Of a stretch of 63,921 nucleotides of DNA, positions 11,525-23,939 are shown piece after piece. Positions within the stretch are counted from its first letter, which is position 1; every line of letters begins with the position of its first letter. The position numbers and the translations under genes are program-made. Location: assembly GCA_024741835.1 (NCBI GenBank), contig JAENRP010000114.1, forward strand, positions 52,386 through 116,306, in the 5' to 3' direction. The notes below the pieces were generated by a model that searched no databases, had not been told where the DNA came from, and saw only the letters and a program-made list of their open reading frames with translations. The DNA comes from Diplocarpon mali (taxonomy: Eukaryota; Ascomycota; Leotiomycetes; Helotiales; Drepanopezizaceae).

Positions 11525-14500
11525 GATTTTATTAAAATTAGGAAGTAGAATAACTTAAAGCAAGTTAGAATAGCAAACGGCGCACTCTTAAAAGCAATTG
11601 GCTATAGAGACTGTATTATCAATAATAAACTAATACTATATAATGTATAATACGTTCCATCATTTGGCAATACTCGACTTATATCAGTCTCGAAGCTTAG
11701 CGATAATAATATTACTATGATCTTTAGTAAAGAAGAGGCAAAAGGGTATTAAGGCGATAATATAGTATTTACTATACTATAGCTTAATAGATTATTCACT
11801 TTATCTCGATCGCATACTACTATTGCACTTAAAGCAGATAAAAAGGCTACGAATCCTAAAGCAGAGGAAAAAGCTATAAATCTTAGCCCTATATAACCTC
11901 TAGAACTGATTAATATAAAGACGACACCTTAAAACTCGAATAAAACGGATTCAAAGCTCCTTTATAAGAGACTAGGCCACCTCAATTATACTAAACTAAA
12001 GAAGCTAATCGATAATAACTATAGCTTAAGTATAGAAGCTCGAATCGCTTTAAAAGGAGAGAGAAACTGCAAAAGCTGCCTAGCCGGCAGAATAAAGGAG
12101 CAATTTAATAAGAAGATAAATATAAGAATAGATAAGATCTATAGAAGACTCTACGCTAATATATCTAGTACTCTACTACTATTAATTAAAGGGTATTGCT
12201 ACTTCCTATTAGTAGTAGATAACGCTTGCAAATGCTATTAGATAAGGCTACTAAAGAATAAGAGTACTGATAAAATATAGCTAAAAATCAAAGATTTAAA
12301 GAAGCAATTAGAGATAGAGAACTCTACTTTAGTAGTATACTAGAGGTCTAATAATAGTATAAGAGAGTTTAGAGACAGATTCCTATTATAGTTAGCAAAA
12401 GGAGGTATAACCCTTAAACCTTTACCTACTTATAAGTATAGTTTAAATAGCATTATTAAACGTTAGATATACGAAATTATAAAAATAGCTCATTCTTATA
12501 TATATAATGCTAAGATAAATAGTTATATATAGTGCTACGCTTTAGAATAGGCCTATAGGCTAAAGAATAGGAGGCCTATAAAAGCACTACCTTTTAGAGA
12601 GCTTAAAGGCCTAATTCTATTAGAGGCGTACTTAAAATGTATAGAAGATCTGTTAAAAATCAGAGTATTTAGGTCAAGAGCATTCCTATTAAATAATAGA
12701 GGAAATAGCCTAGGTAAGTTCGAGTTAAGAACTATAAGAGGAGCTTAGATACTTATAGGTATAATAAGCTTAAAGATATATAAGCTATTAAACGTCGAGA
12801 CTCTAAAAGAATTAATATCTACTAATATCAAATTTGACAAATACTTAATATATAATGTAAGAGAAGTATAGTAGGGAAAGACCGCAGAAGAAGAGGCTGG
12901 CATATGGTGCTATAAGCTTAATAAGACCTATAAGGCCAATAGATATTACTAAAAGACCTCTTATACAAGCTATAGAAAGGCTAGTATATAAAACTAAGAG
13001 AGTATATAGTACTGAAAGACCTATAATATTAGAGTCGTTAGAAAATAGGCAAGCTGAAGTAAGAGGTATTATACTTAAAAGGGTAATAGAAAACATCTTT
13101 AAAGCGTCTAATCAGCGCGTTCTAAAGCAAATAGAGACTCCTACCTTATAGTATAGTAGGAAGTTGAAGCTAAAACGAGTATTTAATAAGGTTAATACGC
13201 AAGAGAGTGCGTTGACCTCTATAGGAAATCAACTAACGGTTCTTATAAAGGTAATATTAGTATATAACGCGCTAAGTTAAAATCTAAAGGAATAGAGAGA
13301 AGCAATACTAAGTGAATTCGAAGCTATAAAATCAGTAGGAACCTTTAAAATAATATTAGGTAAACCTCCTATTAAGAGAAAGCTAATAAAATCGAGATTA
13401 GTTCTACGAAATAAGACTGTAAATAGAGTATTAGTAAGAAGGAAGGCTTGAATCGTACTAAAAGGCTATAAGCAATAGTATAAGGTAGATTACTTTAATA
13501 CTTTTACTAGCATTATTAGGTATATAACTCTACGAGTTCTACTCGCCTTTGCAGCCTCGAGAGACCTAGAAATCGAGCAAATTGATATTGATACAGCCTT
13601 CTTAAATGCGTACTTAGCTAAAGACGTATATATAGTACTATTAGACGATAAATGCGACCTATTCTACGAATTATACCCTCAACTTCAAGGAAAATAAGCC
13701 TATATTAAGCTTCTAAGGTTATTATACGACTTAAAACAAGCACTTCGAGAATAGTAGCTATTAGTCAAAGATGAAATAAAGAAGGCTGGCCTACGAAGCG
13801 CTAAAGCAGATCCAAATCTATTTATATAGGAAAATCAAGCTGATAATATAACTGCGTATATATTAGTCTTTATAGATAATATACTAATTATTGGAAAATA
13901 ATAAGATTGCGATTACCTTAAAAAGAAGATTCTTAATACTTAAAAAGGAAAAGACCTAAGGCTAATTAGCACCTTTATTAGAATATAAGTTAAACGAGAT
14001 CGCAAGGCTAGAACACTACGAATCCACTAAATAGACTATATTAAAAAGATTCTTAATAGATTTAGAATAGCTAATTGCAAAGGGAATAACCTTTTAGCCT
14101 TAGCTAGTATAGTATTAAGGAAATTAGGTATAGATAAAGCTTATACTAATAAGCTACTACAATTTAATAATATCTTACTTTACTAGCAGATTATAAGAAG
14201 CGTTATATACCCCTCGAACCTTATAAGGCTAGATATCTCCTATATTATCGGCCAATTAGTATAGCATATAGTAACCCCTTTATAAGATCACCTCTAAGCT
14301 ACGAAACCCCTTTTACAATACTTATAAAAGACTGCCGAAGATAGAATTACATATGGAAAAGGCGAACTAAATCAATTCGACGCTTATACAAATGCTACTT
14401 AAGCTATTAAGAACGATAGAAAGTCATTCTAAGGCTGGCTTATTAAGTATAATAGAGGAGTTATTAGCTAGGCTGCGAATAGGCAAAAATCTACTTCTTT

Positions 14501-14863
14501 AAGTAGTAAATAAGCCGAGATAATAGCGGCTTCCGACGGCTCGAGAGAGGTAGCTTAAATGCTAAAGCTATTCGCCGACCTTAATATATAACTCGATCGA
14601 TTACCTTATTTATAGCTCAATAACAAAGGAGCAAGATCTCTTATTAAAGAGCGAAAATTTTCAACTAAATCAAAGCATATCGACGTCCGACACTTCTATA
14701 TAAGGGACGATATAATAGCTAAAGGCAAGATAATAGTAGCTTATATACCTAAAAACAATAATATAGTAGATTCCCTTATAAAAGCTCTGCCAGGACCTAC
14801 TTTCGAGAAATACAAGGGTTATATAGGCCTACTAGAGCGAAAATCGATAAAAGAAGGCTATAT

Positions 14864-14950
14864 AAAGGGAGGAAACCTATAGGAAAGCTATATATAGGGA
14901 GGAAATCTACAATACAACTATATAAAGGGTAAAAAGCTATAATATAGCTA
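14864..14950 (+). repeat. 30-bp tandem repeats downstream of Copia pol
   Basis: Three to four diverged units of about 30 bp, built on CTATATAAAGGGAGGAAA, lie between the end of pol and the polypurine tract. They resemble polypurine-tract-like sequence repeated in the 3' untranslated part of the element. Confidence 0.5.
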
Positions 14951-15138
14951 AGTCAGAGGTACTCTTATACTATAACGTACGTTTTTATACTGCAGGGCAG
15001 CTGAACTCTATATAAGGGAGACGTAGGCGCCATATACTAGAGAGTATATTATAGGAGTTAATAAGGCCTAGACTATATAAAAAAAAAAAATGTAGGGCTC
15101 TTTACTCTAAGTTCTATAGAGCTTTATAGTAAGGGGCA

Positions 15139-15252
15139 TATTAGAAATATACAAGGTATAGAGATTACCGCACAGAGCGGAGGCTAAGGCTTGGTAAGCC
15201 TACCTTGTATATATACTACTTCAGCTCTCTAGAACTAGAATCTACACCTTCA
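15139..15252 (+). repeat. Probable 3' LTR of plus-strand Copia
   Basis: A purine tract (AAGGGGCA, 15131-15138) is followed by TATTAGAAATATACAAGG, which looks like a Copia LTR start TGTTAGAAATATACAAGG with its TG mutated to TA. A 12-bp perfect inverted repeat (ATATACAAGGTA at 15147-15158, TACCTTGTATAT at 15201-15212) lies inside. The end is placed at ...ACACCTTCA (15252), where base composition changes from AT-rich to normal. No second copy is present to confirm the ends. Confidence 0.45.
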
Positions 15253-16983
15253 GATTCTGTCAATTCTCCTCGAGTCGAAGGCCGGACTTGGAAGCTCATC
15301 AAGACAGTAGCGGCTAATTGACTCTTGTGTTTTAATACCAGATGTACTCATGAGTAGGAGCCCAGATAAGGAAAGGATTGCCGATCTTGGTTCGTTACAT
15401 GCGTGGCTATTTTGTCAATAAACGGCCGTAATATCTATTCTCCATATGCCTACGAGATAACCCTCATGAGTCGGGCCCTCCATGTCATTGCTCAGGTGGT
15501 GGAATCTTATTCTATGCAGAGTGTGCATGTGAGGAAACCAACACAACGACCTTATTAGAACACATATCATAACGAACCCCCGCCCCTGTATCTCGCGCGA
15601 ATCCTCCAAACCGTCCGCTGGTAGTCTCCAACCCACGCAGCATGATATATCCCCACGCAACGCAGCAAGAGGATGCTCAGACCCCTACGAAGTCGTCAGA
15701 CGGTAGCTATCGGCCAGATCCCATGCTCTTCGTCGCAGGCTAAACACCACGTCAGCATCGCTGGCACAGAGGCCCCGGTGTCAGTCTCCACGGTCACATC
15801 GCCCTCTCGTGCGGCGTTGGCGGGACCGGCGACGAGGTACATCTCAGGACTTCACAGCGCGATTTCGGCGCGGATCTGCCAATCCTCGGTGTGGAAACCC
15901 CCACGCCCTCAGCCTGTAACGGTTTCCGCTTCATCCTCTCGACGAGCGCTGCGACGTCTGATCACCACCGCGCCGGAGTTGTGGCGAGAGCTGCGCTCGC
16001 CGGCGGGCTGCGTCGCTCTGGTCACGTGACCCCGCACGACGAACGCGATGGGCCGGGCAGAGAGAGGCCTGCGCCGTTTTCCGCGCTTCCACCGCACGGA
16101 GAAATCGTGCTTGGCCGGCTGGGACAGAGACGCGCTGGGAAAAGGCCGTTGGGAAGGGCTCACGCGTTCTCCCTGCGGCCAGCGTTCGGAGTCGACACTT
16201 CGATCCCCATTTCTCTCGAGGGTGTCGGGGCAGCACGTCGCCGGCTGGTGTTGGGAGCTTGCACATCCAGCACACCGATGGCGGTCGGGCTCGTCGCTGG
16301 CGCGCTTTGTCATCCGTGCGGCCGGATCTTGTCCTCTTCACCACAAGATCCGACTTCCAATCCTCAATCGATCATCATGACTTGGACGCAGTTGCGAACC
16401 CCCCCATCCAGCGTCTCCATCTCCCGCACCGCATCGCAGCAGGAAGCGAGCCCTCTCGTCAACGGCAACCTCTCTTCTTTTCTGTTCGCGGCGTAGTCTT
16501 TCTCGCTTTGGTCTCCCCAGACCGGCACCAGAGAGACGGTCCTAGACACTGAAACACCACGAGGCATGGAGAGCTGTTGATGCGACGCGGTCTGGGCAGC
16601 ACTGATGCTTGTTCCAGAAACGCGCCATCATGGCTATCCTCCTCTCCTGCCCGGGGCTTCTGGGAGGGGGCCCGTCGCTGACTTCCACTCCTTTCTTTCC
16701 TGCCGATATCGAGAGGGGCCTCGCTGGCGAGTTGCATCACTTTTTTTCCATCGGATGCGACGTCCTGATCTCGATTCCCTTCTCTGCGCTGGCTGCTTAC
16801 TTTTCGGGGCTCTGAAGCTTGAAGTCTGCGGACCTTTTGTGCATGTCCCTACGTTCCTGGGCATCTCAGACATTTTTTCGGCCTCTCGAGGCTGTAGAGG
16901 GTCTCTAGACGGGACGGCGGACCCAGCAGTCGTTGAACCTGCCCACGACACAGCTACAGGAGAGACCGGATCTCGCAGCCCAT
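15253..16983. other. Intergenic and promoter region of the large disordered-protein gene
   Basis: GC-normal DNA between the Copia LTR and the start at 16984. Several open frames of 60-200 codons exist on both strands at 15673-16740, but they overlap one another in conflicting frames, lack recognisable domains, and have no consistent splice joins. The segment most likely holds the promoter and a long 5' leader. A short unannotated gene cannot be excluded. Confidence 0.4.
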
Positions 16984-19900
16984 ATGGCGGACGGAACTTC
17001 CAGCACAGTAACGGCTCTGGTCTCGAAACTCCACGCCAATATTGACAGGATCCACGCCTGCATCGCCTCACTTTCCGACACCTCCAAACACGATGTGGAG
17101 CTCGAGCGCCTGTCCGAGGAACGCGAGACCAGACTCGCCGTTCTCCATGCCACCTACCGTGCTTCCCTCACCGAGCTCCTCACTCGGCGGGAGGGAGAGC
17201 AGAAGGATGTTGAGGAGCGGCGGCAGCGGGAGGAGGAGCAGCTCGAGGCCGAGCGGAAGAGAGAGCTGGATGAACTGACGGAGCGTCGGCGGCGAGAAGA
17301 TGAAGACCGGGAGCGGCGCTACAGGGAGGAGGAGACGGCAAGGGAGCAGGTAAGGAGGGAAGAGGATGCGAGGATGGAGAGCGAGAGACAGGAGAAGGAG
17401 AAGGCCCTCGCCGAAGATGTAGAGGTGGAGATGGAGAGGTTGGAGGATGAGATTGAGCGTATGGTAGAGGCGGGGAAGGCGAGGCTGCGGGGATTGGATG
17501 AGGAGAGAAGGGTAGGCTGTCTTTTCTCTTGCTGCCTCTGGTTCTGCCCTGATTCCGAACTTTGCGCTTGGAATGCGAGAACCGCAGCGGCGAGAGAAAC
17601 TAACTTACCCAGAACATCAACGCCGATATCGAGAGGGCGCTCAGCGCGCCGACAACGATCCCGTCTATTCAGTTCCGTAGCCGCGCGAAGACCGGGATTC
17701 GGACGCGGAGGGACGAGGAAGACGGCGTGAACAGAAGGTTCACCTGGAACGTAATGCCTGTCGGCTCTTCAAGGGAGCAGGACGACTCGAGCCCGGAATC
17801 GGTTGCAGTTGGGAGAAGAAGATCGCAAGGCGCTGAGGCTGAGCAGGCAGATGCCGAACTGGACATCCAGAGGCCCCAGTCGACGCGAACTCACCCGCCG
17901 TCTACCCAGACAGCACCCGATGGAGAACGCCAATCCGCCGGATCCGAAGATGAGCAGTTCAAGGCCTTGCCCCATGCTGAGAGTGAGGGCGCGGCCAGCA
18001 AATCTGTGTCAACGACAGAGAACGGTCGACCTGAGGGAGCGGAAGAATCCCGGGTCTCGGAAGGAGATCCGGTGCAGGACTCTGGGGAAAATCCTGTGCT
18101 GAGTTCTGAGAAGGTCAACGAAGGACACCCGAAGACTGTAGATCACGAGACAGGATCGCAGGGAGACGTCACGGAGACGCCACCGAGCGAGGCTGTACTG
18201 GACGGCAGCCGTGGACCGGGGAGCCCAGCGGCTGTGGATCGGTTAGCTGAGCCTCAAGACGAGGCTGTTCAAGATGCTGCACGTCATCTGTCGGGCGAGA
18301 AACCGGAAGATGGGCCGCAAGATCTGGATCTCAAAAATCCAGATATCCGGGAGGAACTCGGGGATGGAAAGCGACAATTAAGAGGAGGAAGGACAAGCCA
18401 ATCTGAAGCGGGTTCATTGACTGAACGAGTCTTGGATGAAATTCAAGACGCTTCAGTTGACGGGCATATGGGAGACGTCGCGACGCGCAACTTGCAGGTT
18501 GATACTGGAGGTGCCGAGAAGAGCGTGCCAACCGAGGACACGGCCCTTTCTTTCCCATCGGACAACAATCCCACCAAGGACGAAAACGACCTACCTTTGG
18601 AGACGGCAGAGAACAAAGATCCAGCACTGAGAACCTCGGTCGCTGAACACCAGGACAATACTGAGCATGACCCTGCGACTTTACATCCCATAACCAGCAC
18701 TCCAGGATCTCCGAATGAGTCTCCCATGCAAGCACAGGAGAGCCCGGAGAGCCCGGGAGTCAGAAACGGTGATAAAGAAATGGCGTCTGGGGGTGCGGCC
18801 CTGGGGGTGGCCTCGTTAGAGTTAGCTGTAGGCACGAAATCAGAAGACGAGGTCAACACTACTGATACCGACGCACACTCGACTTCGGTGGTTCGAGAGG
18901 ATGTCTCAACGGGAGTCAGCGATGAGGAAGAACCGGGAGCCGAAAATCTATCAGGTCGCGGTTTCACAGCGGCAGAAAGCGCTTCGATACCTAACGGAGA
19001 GATCCAACCGGTCGAAGCAGCTAACCAGACCGGGTTGGATAAAGACGAAACTCCATCTCCTGCAGACGACCATGGTGGACCGGATAAAGCTGTTGAATCT
19101 AAAGAATCCCACATACAATCCACCGATACACTGTGTGGAAGAGAAGGCAAGACGGCAGATCCATCACCCGTTCTCAATTCAATCGCCAAAGACGTATCTC
19201 CCGAAACCGAGACCACTCTCCGCAAAGCAACCGACAGCCAAGCGCAGGCTGCGGCTAGTTCCCAGACCCCCGTCTCCCGGTCCGGGTCCAGGTCTCCAGA
19301 AACAGGCGCAGTTCCAGATCCCAAATTACCCTCTCAGTCCATCAACATGCACCGCCCATCCTCAAAGGCCATCTATATGCGACACTCGCGCCTTCTAAGC
19401 ACCGACTCGGTCCAGTCCGTACAATCCGAAGAAGAGATCTTCCTCTCGAACGCGAGCCGAGTGCGGGCAAGCAAGTCGATTGAAGATCTGTATCCCGAGC
19501 TGCAGATTCGGAATCTGGATGTAGCGCTTGATGAGGGGGACGAGGGGCTGGACGATGACCCGGGGGTCGATGGGGTTGGCGGTAGCCTTGAGACTCTCAT
19601 GGGCCTGAGTGACCAGATTGAATCACCTGAGGATTCTGGCAAGGCGGGAGATGGCAAGTCGAACCATGGAGGGCCAGGAGAGATGGGTGAAGCTCCGGGG
19701 GCACGTGTTCCACATCAGAGCCCGACGTCGGCAGAATCCAGGCCGGTGCCGATGGGAACAAGCGAGCCGTTCTCGTTTCCCGACAACGACGTCTCCGGCG
19801 ACAGCCTGGACTCGGGCGCGCAATGTGACTATGCAGATGATCAGGAATTGACATCTGTTGCAGCGGCACGGGCGCCAGAGGAGCTTCCTCCCGGCAGTCC

Positions 19901-22900
19901 TGAGCGGAGGGATCAAGTCTCGGAAGTAGTAGAGCCTCGGAAACAGGAAGACACCACTGACAGCATGGAGTCAAGCAAGGGGGAGCAGACGCCAACGTCG
20001 CCGCTGGAAGACGGGCACTCTCCAGATGAGAATACTGATACTGTGGATAAGAATTCGGAGCACGCGGTGTTGGAAGCGGATCTCAGGATGGATGCTGATA
20101 TTGTGCAGCCAGAATCCATTCAAAGCGCCACCCAAGGGGCGTCGGCGTTGCCAGAGGCCGTCGAGCATGCGGTGTCTTCTTCGACTCCCGAGGATAGTGC
20201 CGAGGTGCTCTCGCCGAGCGGCGGGGAAGAGTCGTCAGATTCTTCGGTGGCTCTAGAAGGCCTCGATCCGAGGGAAGTCGAGAATCCTGACGCGATGGCG
20301 AGGTCTGTTGGAAACCCGGTGTCGAGTGAAGAGAGCGTTGGCCACAGCTCCAGGGAAGTTGCGCCGCCGGAAGAATCGGACACTTATCATGTAGAGGGTG
20401 CAGGGAATCCGCCAGAAAACCAGACGACTGAAGTGGTAGACGAAGATGGAAAAGACAGCACGAGCACGGCATCACCAGACTCGGGAGGCGCTATGGAGCA
20501 ACAGGTATCTCCCGAGCCGGTTGACGAATGCGAGGAGGTGCAAGGCGATGTTTCGATCGAGTCGGCACATCCAGCGCAAGTCGTATCCTACGAAGTTGGA
20601 TCTTCGACAGATGCAAAATCTGAAGGCGAGGCCGAGAATATATTGCCTGAAGGAGTCGACGAACAAAACACCGCCGCGCCACTTCCCGTGCAGGTCTCGA
20701 TCCCGAGCCGCCAGGATGGCCGTGCTGATACTGGATCTCCAGCTGCGAAAGGGCCCCATGCGAAGCCTTCCCTCGACTGGGATTCCGCCTCTCTGCAGCC
20801 GCAGCTTGAAGGCCTGACGCCAGATCCGGAGTTTGCCGCGGTGCTTGCCACGCCATTACCTTCGAGTCCGATCCCATCCTCGGACTCGCTGATCATGGAT
20901 GAGTTGGAGTCGCAGAAGGATATGCTGCCGGTCGATGACACTGCGTGTAGATCCGCGTTGGAAACCCAGCAATCTGTAGCAGGAGCCCATGTTCCCACTC
21001 AGGCCCGCGACGAGGGAAGCGAGTCTGCGAACCTTCCGGAGCTGCAGACCCAGGAGAAGCCGTCGGTGACTATTGGAGAAGACCACTCCGACTCTTTCAA
21101 AGACCTGAACACTCTGGTAGAGAAACACTCCGTCTCGCTCGGCAGAAGTCCGGATGAAGACGAGGAGAAAGCAGAAGGATATGCCGCCTGGCCGTTGCCC
21201 GCCGCTGGCACACTAGCTGTTGATACCCCAAGACGTCAAGCGAGTCCCAGCAATCAAGACGACAGCCAGCGAAACCGTGACGCGTGGATCACTGCCGAAG
21301 GGAAACCGTTCAAGTCCGCTGCACCGCGACTCGCTGTCGGCGAGGCATGGCCCCTGCAAGATGCCCTTCGGCAGGTGCAGATTCACGATGTGGAGGTTCA
21401 CGCGGGCGGAGAACACGTCGCTCAGCAAGCAGTATCTGAGACTGCTTCCGAGCTTGCCTCCGATACTGACAGCGAAGGTGAGTGGTCTGGGGAGAACGAG
21501 TATGAGCAGGAAGTCCGGAGCCTGGAGGCTCAGCGGAACATTGGGAGTCTGAGGCCTAGGCTTGGAGCCGAGCTTGGACATCACCCCGGGCGGCCTGGGT
21601 CCTGGCTGGGAGGACACTCCGAATCACGAGAACCGATTCTCGCTGATGATGCATCCGACGGAGACGCTGACTCGGCAAGCGAGGATCAAGGTGAAGACGG
21701 TCTTGGGACGAGCTACCTCGGAGAGATCACAGATCATTATCTCGAACAAGCCGAGACGCCACTCGAAGTCGTTCCGGAACACGAGCCACTGAACGAGTTC
21801 AACGACACCACCATCACTCGTCGCTCATCCGGACTGCTTGCTAAACTCGTCGACGCGATCAGATCCGACATGCCTGTCGTGAGGCAGCTTCAGCACGACG
21901 AGTCTCCGGACGAGGGCGACAGCCCAGAGCCCGCCCCGCGAGCTCCCGCCGTCTCTTTCGAACGTCCGAAGCCAGACGACGCGCAGAACTTCCCGCCTCA
22001 GGATGAGTCTGCCCGTAGCCGATCGCACACGGCCGACACGGTGCCGTCGTTTGCGTCCGACGCGCAATCAGAGTCGATCCCCACCACGCCCTCGGACACC
22101 GAATCCAACCTCTTCATCCAGCCCACACACGGGGAACCAGCGATCCAGACCTCGTGGCCCGGGAGCGACCTGGAATCGTCACCCCCGCAACCCCCTCGAT
22201 ACGAGCCATCGAAGGAACCGGGCTTCAGCTCCTCGCTGGCGAGCGCGCTCTCAGGGCATACGAGCCAAGAGCCGAACATGAAGGATCTGGAGGGGATAGA
22301 GGAGGGCTATGATCTCTTCCCGCGGGAGACGAAGCAGGCGTGGCCGACGAGCAACGCGGGCTTTAGTCCCATGGGCGCGCAGACCGGGCTCGAAGCTCAC
22401 CGAGCACAGCTCTCCCCGGCGAGGAAGAATACCTTTGGAGTCTCGAGCAGCACAGATCCCTCTGCTCCGACAGCAAATCCCGCCCATGCCCCAGACAACA
22501 ACGCTCCCCATCACCCGGTGAGCAGCAGTCCTGGACCGACAAAAGCACCCACAATCCCGCGCAGATCCCCCACCACGCCCCCGCCGCTCCCTCTACACCG
22601 AGCCGCGGCGGCCCCTCGCACCACCTCCCGCCCATACAGCACATCCCCGACCTCACAGATCTCGCCCTTCCCCGTCTCGCCGACGCCGTCGCCCGGCCGC
22701 CCTCGAGGCTCGAGCAGTCCTGGCTCGCTGTTCGCGAAGCGCCGCTCGGTCTTCGAGGCTGCGTCGCCGCAGGGCTCGCCGGGTCTGGCGCCTAGCCCCA
22801 TCACGGCCCTCTCCGCGACGCGGGGCCCGGTGAGGCGGCCAGGGGGGTCGCGACCGAGCTCGCTATATGTGTCTGAGAAGGTCAAAGAGTCGCCTGACCT

Positions 22901-23291
22901 GGGGAGGAGCGTAGCTCCTGCAAAGGGGTCGGAGGATGGTGGTGTGGAAGAGGGGGGTGCGAAGCAGATTCTCCCGAAGGATTGCCTTGGAGATGGGGCT
23001 GGGGACGATGGTAAGAGAGCAGAGGAGGCGAAGGTGAGGGAGGAGGGGGAAGATGAGGGGGATTTCATGCCGCGCAATCTCGACGGCGACAACAAACCGC
23101 CCTCGCCCGTCTTCTTCGCCCATCCGGTACTGAAAGCGGGTGAGCGAGCAGGGTCTCTGGATGCGCCGACGGACGCCGACGAGGACCTCGTGGTGGCCAA
23201 GAAGCGGGGGAGTGTGTTCCTCGGAGGCCTGTCGAGGTTCGTCGGCGGCGGGGAGAGGGGTAGTGTGACGGAGCCGTTGTTGAGGGGATGA
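16984..23291 (+). CDS. Very large low-complexity protein with N-terminal coiled coil
   Basis: Two exons (16984-17511, 17613-23291) joined across a 101-nt intron with branch-like ACTAAC at 17599-17604 give 2068 residues. The start is the ATG giving MADGTSSTVTALVSKL; an upstream in-frame TTG is less likely. Residues about 35-190 are a charged Arg/Glu-rich helix, a likely coiled coil. A conserved-looking patch around the splice (PTTIPSIQFRSRAKTG) follows. The remaining roughly 1800 residues are acidic and rich in Ser, Pro, Glu and Asp, and probably disordered. Islands that look constrained are at about 754-820 (LLSTDSVQSVQSEEEIFLSN) and about 1578-1600 (RRSSGLLAKLVDAIRSDMPV). A Pro/Ser-rich stretch lies at about 1805-1925. 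There is no signal peptide, transmembrane segment or enzyme motif. A scaffold role is conceivable but is only inference. Dozens of overlapping open frames in other phases are shadows caused by the GC-rich codons. Confidence 0.75.
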
Positions 23292-23939
23292 GGGTAGAGG
23301 GTAGAGGAGAGAGGGAGGTGGGAAGTGGAGGGGATGTGGTGCATAATGTATAACAGTGCCCTTGCCATGTAGTAAATTTACGTTGTATGAAAACAACCCA
23401 GCGAAGGACATGGTGTAGAGACCTGAAACGTAGGGATCTCGTGATAGGAAGGCATATGATTGGCATATGACAGATGAAGGAGAAATATGCTAGTATTATT
23501 TGTGCTTGGAGAGCGAACGCAGCGCGCAACGCCAACAACCTTCACATACACTCCAACTTGGGACTTGTTCCCCACACCTCGAGGCTTGCCCAATCGAGGT
23601 GCTTGTATTGTTTTGTTCTCTCCGCGGTCTTCTCTTTGTGTTTCCCCCCTTCGTTCTGTAATAGTAAGGATTAATCATTTATCAACACCAACCCTCCCTC
23701 CCTTTTTGAACCTACAGAAAAAAAAGAAAACTCAATTTTCCTTCAAGAAAAAAATGAAAAATCAATTTCTCTTAAAGAAAAAAAACGTCTACTTTCCTAT
23801 ATGTATCGTTTATGTAAAGACCAAAGGGTGATCAGTCGCGATACTCGGAAGGTATTGCCTCGCGGCAAGGTGTTATTGGACTGCTTTACGTTGGGCGCTG
23901 GGGATGGGTTGGGTTGGGGATGGGGATAGGTTGGGGATG
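23292..23939. other. 3' flank with A-rich runs and G-rich tract
   Basis: Follows the large gene. It holds two CATATGA motifs (23453-23459 and 23463-23469), several runs of A with interspersed G at about 23716-23790, and, near the end, repeated GGGGATGGGTTGGG-type sequence (23892-23968) with several runs of three or four G. The G runs could form a quadruplex. No gene is supported. Confidence 0.5.

Larger units (their letters stand above)
11525..15252 (+). mobile_element. Ty1/Copia LTR retrotransposon, plus strand, 5'-truncated, RIP-degraded
   Basis: Plus-strand translation gives the end of the protease (NKLILYNV, then YVPSFGNTRLISVSKLSDN) and the integrase N-terminus (LGHLNYTKLKKL and CKSCLAGR near 11980-12110). 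The integrase core follows (LLVVDNACKCY near 12210). Reverse transcriptase is clear at about 13500-13900: LEIEQIDIDTAFLNA, LLRLLYDLKQALRE, and VFIDNILIIGK in place of the YVDD box. RNase H is at about 14640-14800 (KHIDVRHFYIRDDI, then NNNIVDSLIKALPG). In-frame stops are TAG/TAA. Gag, the 5' LTR and most of the protease are missing, and the truncation point coincides with the outer end of the minus-strand element's LTR at 11524. Confidence 0.85.

Noticed and set aside
15673..16740. Cluster of 60-200-codon ORFs on both strands
   Set aside because: Conflicting phases, Arg/Ser/Pro-rich GC-driven translations, no domain and no splice logic.
17769..23538. Many ORFs of 60-290 codons on both strands inside the large gene
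   Set aside because: They are shadows of the GC-rich codons of the 1892-codon second exon and its flank.
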